Both the position numbers and the translations under genes were made by a program. Positions 34,727 through 42,612 of a DNA stretch of 64,000 bases are shown one piece after another; position 1 is the stretch's first letter, and each line of letters begins with the position of its first letter. The notes below the pieces were generated by a model. The model did no database searches, was not told where the DNA came from, and saw only the letters and a list, made by a program, of their open reading frames with translations. Source of the DNA: an uncultured bacterium (GTDB lineage Bacteria > Bacillota > Clostridia > Lachnospirales > Lachnospiraceae); assembly GCA_947063875.1 (NCBI GenBank), contig CAMSTY010000009.1, positions 16,309 through 80,308 of the forward strand. Reading direction: 5' to 3'.

Positions 34727-37700
34727 ATGATAGAAGAAAAAGTAGTAGAAAAAACTGGTGAGATAGTATTAGGAGCTGCTATCGATAAACTTAATGCGTA
34801 CAAAAATAAAAAGGAATGGAGCAAACTTTTTATTGATGCAGGAGAATTTTTTTTGCAACAGGTAGAGGGTGGAGATAATATCGTTGAAGATATGTCGAAT
34901 CTTTTATCCAGAGAGAATATGAAAGAATTGGCAAAGAAAACGGATGAAGGAAGTCGATATTTATTAAAAGATGCTTTGCATAGAGAGATGAGAAGTTTAA
35001 TGCTTCGATATGAGATTCCGGCACAAGAAGCAGAGGGGTATATTTCTCATTTTATGACAGTTATTATGCATGAAATAGAAAGAGAAAATCCAACGGTATA
35101 TCAAAAAGCATATTTGGGAGAATGGCGAGAACAAGAAGAAAAGCAATTAGCAGAGATAAAAAAATCAATTAGCCTAGTAAATACTCAACTGAGAGAAATT
35201 CAAAGCAGAAAAGTTGAAGTTTATTCTTTGGATCAACAAGAAATTGAATTGGCAAAACAAACAGCGAATCCTAGTCTTAATCTGTCTTTTTTTGAGATTG
35301 ATGATGAGGTTTTTAAAGAAATTTTTGAAGAACATATAGGTGATGAATGCATTTACGTTTCAGGTCAATGCAAAGAAGAGACGATTTATTGTATCTTGAA
35401 TGAACTGCGTAGATTGAATACGGGAAAAGTAGTCTTTGTAGTAAGAAAGGAAGAGGAGTGGCAGAATCTCAGGCAAGCAAATGAAGAGAATCCAAAACTA
35501 GGAGGGAAAATTTTGATTCCATGGTTTAATGCCGAACAAATATATGCCATTCCAAATAACACAAATATTTTTATATATGGGGAAGAGGAATATTGTGCAG
35601 GTAAAGAGTCTATTAAAGTTAGAAAAAGAAAAAGAAGTACAATAGTAAAAAAATTAGAAGAGGCAGGAATGTCTCATGAAGTGGCTTATGCAATGGTAGA
35701 AGATACCCATGGATTGTATGTACCACTTAAGAAAAAAATAATCCGTGGAAAATATAATATTGTTCCCAATTGGGTGGAAGGGGAAGAAAATTTAATTATT
35801 CCACTCCTTTTGTGTGGACAATGGACAGAAGCAGAAGGAGATCAGGTTGTATTAGAGCAATTATGTGGACGTAAGTATGAGCAAATAATTGAAGATATAA
35901 AACCATATATGAGAGGAGAGGAACCATTTTTTGTAAGATTTAAAATACATGGTGGAGTTGTGTATCATTTAGCTAGTGTGGAAAATGCATGGGATTATCT
36001 TGATAATAAAGTTGTAATTGGGGATAAGCGTTGGACGAGCTATGTGAGTTGTGTGTTAGAAATTATATCTGAGCCAGATCCAGTCTTTAATTTTCCACAG
36101 GAGCAACAAGATTATGCTTGGTTGTTACCAAGAGGAAAACCATTTTGGACAGGGACATTGAAGGAAGGCTTGCTTCGTAGCTTTGTTATGAAAGCGTATT
36201 ATAAAAAGGATGTCAATAGCCAAAAAGAGATAGATAGAGTGGTAGAGAAACTTTTAACAGAGATTAAAACACTAAATCAGTGGCTTTCTATTGCGAAGTA
36301 TTTTTCGATATTATGTGAGGCATCTCCAAAAGCAGTTATCCGACGTATGGATGATGAGTGGATAAATGTGACAGGGCTTGTAGAAGTCTTTTCAAGAGAT
36401 AAGGGAGATGGATTATTTGGTACAAATTACTATACACATTTTATTTGGGGGATTGAACAATTTTTATCACAAAAAGAATATGCGGCATGGGCGGTAAGAT
36501 GGTTTTTAAAGATGCATGATTTAAAGATAAAATATCCAATTAGTAATAGTCCTAAAGAAACTTTGAAGCAAATTTTTTGTGCATGGTGTAATGTTACTGT
36601 CCTATCACAGGAGGATAAGAACTTTCTGGCAAAGGAGGCTTTTGATAATGGGTATGATATTTGGGAATTGATTTATGATGAGTTACCGGGAAGAAATTCA
36701 CATATGGTGGGTTCTCCAAGTAAGCCCAGATATAGAACGGCTGAGGAACCTATTATGGCAACATATGCTGATTTAAGATATGCATATAAAGAATATTTAT
36801 TATTATGTTTAAAACATATGGATTTTGATTCAGAACGCTGGATAAAAATAATAGGGGTTGCTAATCATTTTGGAGAAGAGTTACGTTTGAAAGTTTTTGA
36901 AAAATTAGAGTACGAATTATCGTATATGGATGACATGGAAATCATTTCTATTAAGAATACAATAAGAAATGAAATATATCGTCATAGATATTTTGCTAGT
37001 TCAGAGTGGGCGATGAAGGAAGAAGTGGTTAAGGGTTATGAAGAAGTGCTAAATAGTATAAATACGAAAAACCCTGTATATGAATACCAGTATTTGTTTA
37101 AAGAAGTATTTGGATTTCCGTTGCTGCATCCATGTCCCTATTCGGAAGAAGAAAAGCGGGAAATAAATGATCGATTAAGGGAAAGAGAAATTGAAGAAGG
37201 GGTGTTGCGGTTTAAAGAGAATGGGCTAAACATAAAGGAACTTGTGGAAATTTGTAGTAAATGTGAACATTCTACTCTTGGAAAGTATTTGTTTGATATT
37301 TATAGTGATAAAATTTTTGATGAAAATTTGTTTTTATTGCTTATTAGTGATGAGGCATACAAAGATATTATGATTTTGTATCTGAGAACCGCATATTGGA
37401 AAGATAAAACTTGTCTAGGCAAAGCGGTAGCTATTGCAAAAGAACATCATGTAAACGAAGGAGTTTTAATAAGTATATTATTGATTGAAGTAATTGATGC
37501 AGAGGAAATGCCGCTTATTTGTTTTGAAAATGAACAGATAAAAAAGAAATACTGGAAGTTTAGAAATTATTCTCACAAAGATGATGAAGAAACTTGCCGC
37601 TTTATCATAAAAGAAATGAGGAAGTACTCGGATCAGGTGACTCTAATGGACGCACTTCATAGTTATGTCAAGTATTTTCGACCAGAAGAAATTTTGGTAA

Positions 37701-38452
37701 TTATGGAAGAATTGTATACATTAGAAATAGGAACAGTTACTTCGATGACTTCGCATGATTTGGGACAAATATTGAAAGTTTTGCAAAGTGAATATAGTAA
37801 TACGAAAGAACGTATGAGAGTTGCAAAATTAGAGCTGGCATATCGTGGAGTGTTAGAATGGGACAATATGAGATGTTTCCAGAAATGTTTAGAATCTTCA
37901 CCGATAATGTACGCAGAGATGGTTTCTATTATTTACAAAAAAGATAATGAGGATGTTAAAAGGGAAGAAAGTGCAGATGAAAAAGTGATAAGTAGTGTTT
38001 TTTCACTATTTTATAATGCGAAGTTTTGCCCGGCTATAAATAATGGAAATGTAGAAAAAGAAAAATTATTTGAGTGGATAGATGAATTTGCGGAATTGTT
38101 AAGACAACAGCATCAGGCGAGGCTGTTTACTTCTCTTTTGGGCACCGTTTTTTCAAATTCACCGATAGGAGAAGATGGTTACTATCCACATGAATCAATT
38201 CGGGAAGCCATTCAGCAGTATGGAGATGAACGATTAGAGAACTCTTATGTGACAGGAATATTTAATCAACGAGGTGTTTTTAGTCCAACGGGTGGTGTAG
38301 AAGAACGGGGGTTTGCAAAGAAATATAAGGAAAATGCTGATGCAGTGAGAACAAGATATCCTAAAGTTGCTAATATATATGATAAACTGTGTGAGAGATA
38401 TTTATATGATGCAGATTCGGAAAGAGAGTTGGAAGAATATGCAGGAATATAA
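34727..38452 (+). CDS. 1241-residue protein with degenerate P-loop, candidate defence sensor/scaffold
   Basis: No confident family. Visible layout: helical N-terminus (about 1-130), short coiled coil (about 130-165), then at 207-222 ECIYVSGQCKEETIYC, which sits like a P-loop strand and turn but lacks the GxxGxGK[ST] residues. A following strand (KVVFVVRKEE) and a winged-helix-like region (about 300-420) resemble STAND-type NTPase architecture. The remaining 800 residues are helical and repeat-like, with the segment PRYRTAEEP in the middle. No transmembrane segment is predicted by eye. My recollection is that large bacterial STAND-like proteins share the pattern of the middle and C-terminal parts. 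The downstream kinase gene overlaps by 14 nt, so the two are probably one system. GGAGTTTT precedes ATG 34727. Confidence 0.6.
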   Translation: MIEEKVVEKTGEIVLGAAIDKLNAYKNKKEWSKLFIDAGEFFLQQVEGGDNIVEDMSNLLSRENMKELAKKTDEGSRYLLKDALHREMRSLMLRYEIPAQEAEGYISHFMTVIMHEIERENPTVYQKAYLGEWREQEEKQLAEIKKSISLVNTQLREIQSRKVEVYSLDQQEIELAKQTANPSLNLSFFEIDDEVFKEIFEEHIGDECIYVSGQCKEETIYCILNELRRLNTGKVVFVVRKEEEWQNLRQANEENPKLGGKILIPWFNAEQIYAIPNNTNIFIYGEEEYCAGKESIKVRKRKRSTIVKKLEEAGMSHEVAYAMVEDTHGLYVPLKKKIIRGKYNIVPNWVEGEENLIIPLLLCGQWTEAEGDQVVLEQLCGRKYEQIIEDIKPYMRGEEPFFVRFKIHGGVVYHLASVENAWDYLDNKVVIGDKRWTSYVSCVLEIISEPDPVFNFPQEQQDYAWLLPRGKPFWTGTLKEGLLRSFVMKAYYKKDVNSQKEIDRVVEKLLTEIKTLNQWLSIAKYFSILCEASPKAVIRRMDDEWINVTGLVEVFSRDKGDGLFGTNYYTHFIWGIEQFLSQKEYAAWAVRWFLKMHDLKIKYPISNSPKETLKQIFCAWCNVTVLSQEDKNFLAKEAFDNGYDIWELIYDELPGRNSHMVGSPSKPRYRTAEEPIMATYADLRYAYKEYLLLCLKHMDFDSERWIKIIGVANHFGEELRLKVFEKLEYELSYMDDMEIISIKNTIRNEIYRHRYFASSEWAMKEEVVKGYEEVLNSINTKNPVYEYQYLFKEVFGFPLLHPCPYSEEEKREINDRLREREIEEGVLRFKENGLNIKELVEICSKCEHSTLGKYLFDIYSDKIFDENLFLLLISDEAYKDIMILYLRTAYWKDKTCLGKAVAIAKEHHVNEGVLISILLIEVIDAEEMPLICFENEQIKKKYWKFRNYSHKDDEETCRFIIKEMRKYSDQVTLMDALHSYVKYFRPEEILVIMEELYTLEIGTVTSMTSHDLGQILKVLQSEYSNTKERMRVAKLELAYRGVLEWDNMRCFQKCLESSPIMYAEMVSIIYKKDNEDVKREESADEKVISSVFSLFYNAKFCPAINNGNVEKEKLFEWIDEFAELLRQQHQARLFTSLLGTVFSNSPIGEDGYYPHESIREAIQQYGDERLENSYVTGIFNQRGVFSPTGGVEERGFAKKYKENADAVRTRYPKVANIYDKLCERYLYDADSERELEEYAGI

Positions 38453-39677
38453 AGAAGCACCATGCAAGGTAAATAATAGAACTAAAGTGGGGGAGGGTGG
38501 AAATGGTATCGTTGGCTTGGTTCCCAATTTTGATAGGGAGACAGTTATAAAAATATTTAAAGTGAATAAAAAAATCATCAAAGAGGAATGTGATAGAAGA
38601 TATCGGCGATTTTGTAAAGAGATAGAAGTGCAGAAGGAACTTAGTTGTGAAATAGAAGGAGTTCTTTCAGTATACGACTTTAGTTTTCCAAAAGAATTTT
38701 TAGAAAAAAGTCCTGCGTGGTATACAATGACAAAAGCTGAGAAGTTTGTACTCCAGGATGGTTTATCTTTGATTGGAAAACTTAAAAAGATGTTGGAATT
38801 GGGTAAAATTCTAAGTGAAATACATAAAAAGGGTATGGCGTATAGAGATTTAAAGCCTGAAAACTTATTAGTTTTTAATGGGAGAATATATTTGGCTGAT
38901 TATGGCTTGGTATGGATTTCTGGTGAAGTATCAATTATGCGCCAGACTGAACGATTAGGTCCAATAAAGATTATGCCACCAGAGTTAGAGGTGATGGAAG
39001 AACTTCGGCAATGTGACTATAAAAAATCAGATGTATATTTGTTTTCAAAAGTTGTATGGATGTATATAAATGAAAATAATCATGGTTATAGAGGCGAATA
39101 TTCAAGGAATGATTCACAGAGAAAATTGAATATTAAGAGTGATTATGGAAAAACATTTGAACGTTTACACCAAATGATGGAAAGGAGTACAAAATATGAC
39201 TGGAGTAAGCGCCCTTCAATTGATGAATGTATGGAACTGCTTAGACATCAGATTTTAATTTTAATGGGAGAATTTCCGGCAGAACAGGAGAAAGAGTATT
39301 TCATAAAGGAAAAAGTCGCATTTTATAAAGCACATGTAACTCCAGATATAGAAGCATATGAGACAGGGGAAAAGATTTATACATTTTTGCATGACATGCT
39401 TCCTTTAATAAGAGTAAAAATTAAAAAAGAGGAGAAATGGTATGTCCTTTGTCCATATTCTGTTAAAATGCTTCAAGAAAAATTATTTGTTTTTTCAGAG
39501 GAGGTTTTTGAAAGAAATATAAGAAGATATGTAATGCATATACAACGATTAGAAATGGCTTCTCCGTACATAAAAGTAATTATTAAAGAATTTAATCAGC
39601 ATGAAAGAGATAGCATTGAGAAATTAAATGCTGAAGTATTTGATCAAGAAGGGGAGGGGGAAATTATTTTGGAATAA
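38439..39677 (+). CDS. Serine/threonine protein kinase with unassigned C-terminal domain
   Basis: A 412-residue eukaryotic-like kinase. Gly-rich loop VGEGGNGIV (17-25), Lys38 in TVIKIF, catalytic loop AYRDLKPENLL with Asp137 and Asn142 (HRD is YRD), LADYGLV with Asp154 (DFG is DYG) and MPPE as the APE-like motif. All residues needed for phosphotransfer are kept. About 150 residues follow the kinase fold and match nothing I recognise. There is no transmembrane or PASTA region, so it is cytoplasmic and unlike PknB. ATG 38439 lies within the end of the preceding gene, indicating translational coupling. Confidence 0.85.
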   Translation: MQEYKEAPCKVNNRTKVGEGGNGIVGLVPNFDRETVIKIFKVNKKIIKEECDRRYRRFCKEIEVQKELSCEIEGVLSVYDFSFPKEFLEKSPAWYTMTKAEKFVLQDGLSLIGKLKKMLELGKILSEIHKKGMAYRDLKPENLLVFNGRIYLADYGLVWISGEVSIMRQTERLGPIKIMPPELEVMEELRQCDYKKSDVYLFSKVVWMYINENNHGYRGEYSRNDSQRKLNIKSDYGKTFERLHQMMERSTKYDWSKRPSIDECMELLRHQILILMGEFPAEQEKEYFIKEKVAFYKAHVTPDIEAYETGEKIYTFLHDMLPLIRVKIKKEEKWYVLCPYSVKMLQEKLFVFSEEVFERNIRRYVMHIQRLEMASPYIKVIIKEFNQHERDSIEKLNAEVFDQEGEGEIILE

Positions 39678-40313
39678 TGTCAAAATACAATAGGCGGTAA
39701 AAATTCTACGATATGAGGACAATAGAAAGCCGTAAATCCAGACCGCATAATTGAGATGTTGCTAATACATTTTTTAGAGTAGGATAGAGACATGTGAAAT
39801 GTACTCACAATATGAAAAACCAGAATCGAAAGCTCAAAACAGAAATATACTTGATATAAAATTTAGGTAGATGGTAACATACACACTCAGTGGGCAAGCT
39901 AAGTGTGCATGTTGTAATAAGAATTAATATATTCTGCGACACAGATGCTGTCAGCCGAAAGGCATAACAGGGGCAGACGGGGAGAACTGGCAGACTTGCC
40001 AGACTTGCCAGTATACAGTATTCCATATCCGCAGATCAAGAAAATAGCGGCATTGAAAAATCACATATGGGAATTGTAAGAAAAGTGGAAAACGAATATA
40101 GTAAAGACAGTTATCAAATCTGAAACATGTCATAGGTGTAATCTGCCTATTGCTTTCCGACAATTAGTTTACCCAATTAAGAAAATTCTTATAATTGAAA
40201 AAATGGCATTTCCAGCATATAATAATGAATAAATCAAGGGATTTTCGGCGTATAAAAAATATATAAATTGGGATTTGGGATAAATTGATATTTCAGAGAT
40301 AGAGGTGATGTAA
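39678..40313. other. Island spacer with no recognisable gene
   Basis: About 640 bp of AT-rich sequence. It holds a short tandem array of TTGCCAGAC-type units near 39990-40015 and no ORF with a ribosome binding site or family resemblance; possible gene debris. Confidence 0.6.
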
Positions 40314-40724
40314 ATGGCTGTCATGGCATACAATGATCAGTTAAGAAGCTTATTGGCTAATGTAGAATGCGTACTGGCTCTTGATACGGCGGCAGATTTT
40401 TTGGGTTTGACAAATGGCGGTTATAGAGGCGTAGCACAAATATTTGTGAATAAAAAGCAGAACATAGAGGGAACAGAACAAATTCTGGTGCCATCATTGG
40501 AGAAGCTTGAGTGTGAAAAGCGGAACGGGTTAGTATGCACTACAGCAAACCAGGCGATTATTGATCTTCTGGAGCAAAATGGTGATGAGCAGATCATTAC
40601 AGAAAGCCTGGCAAATTATTACGAGGAACACAATGAGAGCTTTGATGGGCTTAATATGCCTGAGCATTTGCATGCGAGATTTGAAAAGTATCGAGATTGG
40701 GCATTGGAATATTATGAAGAGTAG
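40314..40724 (+). CDS. AbiEi-like antitoxin remnant or short form (type IV toxin-antitoxin)
   Basis: A 136-residue protein. The segment LALDTAADFLGLTNGGYRG, followed by a strand-rich stretch (QILVPSLEKLE), resembles the body of AbiEi-type antitoxins, but the N-terminal winged helix expected in full-length members is missing. The ribosome binding site AGAGGTGATG precedes ATG 40314; ATG 40323 is an alternative. The partner toxin gene starts 3 bp after its stop and is broken, so the pair is probably non-functional. The family call rests on pattern and context. Confidence 0.5.
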   Translation: MAVMAYNDQLRSLLANVECVLALDTAADFLGLTNGGYRGVAQIFVNKKQNIEGTEQILVPSLEKLECEKRNGLVCTTANQAIIDLLEQNGDEQIITESLANYYEEHNESFDGLNMPEHLHARFEKYRDWALEYYEE

Positions 40725-40727
40725 GTG

Positions 40728-41307
40728 ATGCGTATAGATTTGATGGAATTTTTGTACAGAGTAATGGAAGAACTGTTAAATGCAGGTATACCGATTGTCT
40801 TTAAAGGGGCAATGGTCCTAAATTAGGATATTCGGTGAACGAAAATCTGCAGGTTTCAAAATCGTTAATGAAATGGGAGAGAAAATTGCGAGTATTGATT
40901 TAAGCGTCAGACAGAATCGATTTTGTAGTCATTATATTTCCTATGTCAATGGAGTATCTATTACAGGTGCCAGCTTGTCAAAAATGCTATCAGATAAAAT
41001 ATATGCAATTTCGGGTCAAAATGTATGTCGAAGAATGAAAGATGTGTTGGATATTTATGTAATGTCTTTTATTACAAAAATTAACACAGACAAATTGTAC
41101 GAGATATGGAGTGAAACTGGCAGAGAACTGGGAAATTTTGAAGTATATAAAACACAGGTGACGGAACTTAATGAAGCCTATAACAAAATGAAGGGCATAA
41201 GGAATAAACCGGATTTTATAGAGGTATATCAACGGGTAAGAGATATAATATGTGGACTTGAGCTTCAAAAAGAAAAGGCAATTTCAAATAAGGAAAAATC
41301 GAGATAG
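40728..41307 (+). pseudogene. AbiEii-like nucleotidyltransferase toxin, disrupted
   Basis: The first part (40728-40826) encodes MRIDLMEFLYRVMEELLNAG and then IPIVFKGAMVLN before a stop; this is how AbiEii/DUF1814 toxins begin. The rest continues in another frame from about 40825: FGERKSAGFKIV, IASIDLSVRQN, LSKMLSDKIYAISGQNVCRR, MKDVLDIYVM, all like the later part of these toxins. The nucleotidyltransferase core with the catalytic Asp residues is missing between the two, so the gene has an internal deletion plus frameshift. Confidence 0.6.
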
Positions 41308-41420
41308 TATTTTATTGGTAAGTAAACAATAAAAAGATGGAGACATTATGCTGATATTTTAGGATAATGTCTTTTCTATTTAGAAGCTAAAACTAGAAAA
41401 GGATTAGGTAATCAAAAATA

Positions 41421-41553
41421 ACTTAGCAATAACTTTCCATCAATTTTCAGGGTACTTAGCAATAATTTACCATCACCCTAACGAAGTTATGCGGATTTGT
41501 GGACTTTGGGTTTAAAAAAATGAAAAAAATTACGTAGCAATAACTTGACATCA
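41421..41553 (+). repeat. Three near-identical 22-bp repeats at the right end of the island
   Basis: Copies at 41421-41442, 41454-41475 and 41532-41553 share ACTTAGCAATAACTT followed by two variable bases and CATCA. The last copy stops 2 bp before the right direct repeat. A partial inverted copy (ATTGCTAAAT) lies at 32934-32943 at the left end. Such arrays look like recombinase or transposase binding sites. Confidence 0.75.
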
Positions 41554-41555
41554 AA

Positions 41556-41586
41556 GGGGTGGGGGGCGTTGTGTGTGAGGGATAGT
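41556..41586 (+). repeat. Right direct repeat (attR-like) of the island
   Basis: Identical over 31 bp to 32892-32922; the bases on either side differ, which fixes the repeat limits. Confidence 0.9.
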
Positions 41587-41598
41587 TTGCCGGGGTGA
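41557..41598 (+). pseudogene. Displaced original 3' end of the S8 peptidase gene
   Basis: Reads in frame GWGALCVRDSLPG and stop. The first ten residues equal the end of the intact S8 peptidase (31141-32934), so this is the tail the gene had before the insertion. Confidence 0.8.
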
Positions 41599-41710
41599 TT
41601 AAAAATTTGATGTCGATATAATAGTATTGATAGCATTTTTTACCAAATAGGGATATAATATTGCTTATAAATAAAAGTCAGAAACAAATAGGGATGATAA
41701 CGATAACTGA

Positions 41711-41917
41711 TATTGTACCAAATTATATAAGAATCGCTTCCAGAACCAATCAGCGAATTATCATAAAAAAGAAGGCCGAATTCATGGTGCATTGGAACTG
41801 TGCCGCAGTAAAGGATCTATTGTCCGCAGCGATGTAGAAATGGAACTTGGCGTATCCCAATCGATGGCAATCCTGCTTTTGCGGGAGTTAACGGAGAATT
41901 TTACGTTTCACCTTTAA
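41711..41917 (+). pseudogene. Gene remnant with winged-helix-like C-terminus
   Basis: An open stretch without a proper start reads HKKEGRIHGALELCRSKGS, then VRSDVEMELGVSQSMAILLL and stops. It resembles the C-terminal winged helix of AlbA_2/ATPase regulator proteins such as the island gene at 33184, but the rest is gone. The AT-rich 41599-41710 before it holds only two copies of a CAAATAGGGAT motif. Confidence 0.5.
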
Positions 41918-41950
41918 AGCGGCCTGGCCCGGCCGCTTTAAAGGCGAAAC
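41905..41950. terminator. Long hairpin downstream of bacteriohemerythrin, possible bidirectional terminator
   Basis: CCTTTAAAGCGGCC (41911-41924) and GGCCGCTTTAAAGG (41931-41944) are perfect complements, and GTTTC/GAAAC extend the stem past one mismatch. No long T run follows on either strand, so termination is likely but unproven. Confidence 0.6.
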
Positions 41951-41955
41951 AGATT

Positions 41956-42357
41956 TTATGATTGACTTAAAAACGCACCCAGTTTCTTATCTTCCGTTCT
42001 GATATGGGACATCAGGAGGCTGATATGCTTATTCAGCTTCCCCAATTCTTCAATCGTCGGACCGGATATCGATATTTGAGATGTAATCTCCTTGAGTGTC
42101 TGCTTATATTTTTCATGGAAGGCTCTGTGTGCGGTAAATCCGGGATAGCTGCGTTGCTTCTGTAATTGTTCTTCATGCGAGAAATGCTGGTTCACATAGC
42201 TATTTAAAAATTTGATAGTTTCATCCATAGAAGCCCGTCCCTTGCCCGCGCTGCAGGCCTCCAGCAATTTGTTCACTGCCTGGATCAATTCCCGATGCTC
42301 ATTGTCTATTGTTGCATTGCCTGTTTCCAAATTTTTTGTAAATTCATATCTACTCAT
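41956..42357 (-). CDS. Bacteriohemerythrin
   Basis: A 133-residue di-iron oxygen-binding protein. The ligand pattern is complete: IDNEHRELI (first His), HFSHEEQL (His and Glu), HRAFHEKY (two His) and HIRTEDKKLG (His and Asp). Stand-alone forms store or buffer oxygen, or deliver it to receptors, in anaerobes and motile bacteria. AAGGAGAA lies 5 nt before the start at 42357. It stands alone, between island debris and an alpha-glucosidase gene. Confidence 0.9.
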   Translation of the reverse strand: MSRYEFTKNLETGNATIDNEHRELIQAVNKLLEACSAGKGRASMDETIKFLNSYVNQHFSHEEQLQKQRSYPGFTAHRAFHEKYKQTLKEITSQISISGPTIEELGKLNKHISLLMSHIRTEDKKLGAFLSQS

Positions 42358-42443
42358 TGGTATTCTCCTTCATTTTTGATATATGGCGATAATATGATAC
42401 CATGAAAGTATACAAGATTCAATATGTTACACGATTTATTTAT

Positions 42444-42481
42444 TTTGGACATGGCACACTGCTTTGGACATGGCACGCTGC
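42444..42481 (+). repeat. Tandem 19-bp duplication
   Basis: TTTGGACATGGCAC-A/G-CTGC occurs twice head to tail (42444-42462 and 42463-42481) with one difference, in the leader region of the alpha-glucosidase gene. Confidence 0.85.
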
Positions 42482-42612
42482 TGAATGCTCTGCAGTATCC
42501 AGGGGTGAAGCTGTTACTTTAAGAAAACAGGCATAAGCCGATGGTTTTGTGGGTGGGGTATATATCAGAGAGGAATGCCAGAGAAGAATATTAGAAAGGA
42601 ATGGTGAAAACA

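Larger units (their letters stand above)
32892..41586. mobile_element. AT-rich genomic island inserted in the 3' end of the S8 peptidase gene
   Basis: Bounded by a perfect 31-bp direct repeat (32892-32922 and 41556-41586). The left copy ends the intact peptidase gene, and the right copy is followed by what reads in frame as the original peptidase C-terminus. Base composition changes abruptly to AT-rich at 32935 and codon use inside differs from all flanking genes. Contents: an AlbA_2/ATPase regulator-like gene, a 1241-residue protein, a Ser/Thr kinase and AbiE-like toxin-antitoxin remnants. Near both ends, short inverted sequences face each other (ATTGCTA at 32934-32940, TAGCAAT at 41535-41541). 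No recombinase gene is present, so it may be a decayed or non-autonomous element. Confidence 0.8.

Noticed and set aside
38367..38438. Longer N-terminus for the kinase from an upstream start
   Set aside because: The extra residues lie deep within the previous gene, lack a ribosome binding site and precede the normal kinase start.
39985..40020. Short TTGCCAGAC repeats considered as a CRISPR remnant
   Set aside because: Units are contiguous and only about 9 bp, without spacers or cas genes.
39951..40163. Small minus-strand frame in the island spacer
   Set aside because: No ribosome binding site, no recognisable pattern, and it overlaps the short tandem repeat.
32892..41586. tRNA gene or integrase at the island borders
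   Set aside because: No tRNA-like sequence is at either end and none of the encoded proteins resembles a tyrosine or serine recombinase or a transposase.
41556..41598. Right repeat considered as the tail of a second, tandem S8 peptidase paralogue
   Set aside because: Perfect identity over 31 bp with abrupt divergence at both sides, and loss of any upstream S8 sequence, fit an insertion duplicate better. The alternative is kept as a refutation test.
41905..41950. Hairpin as a transposon terminal inverted repeat pair
   Set aside because: The arms are only 6 bp apart, so no element lies between them; a terminator-like structure is simpler.
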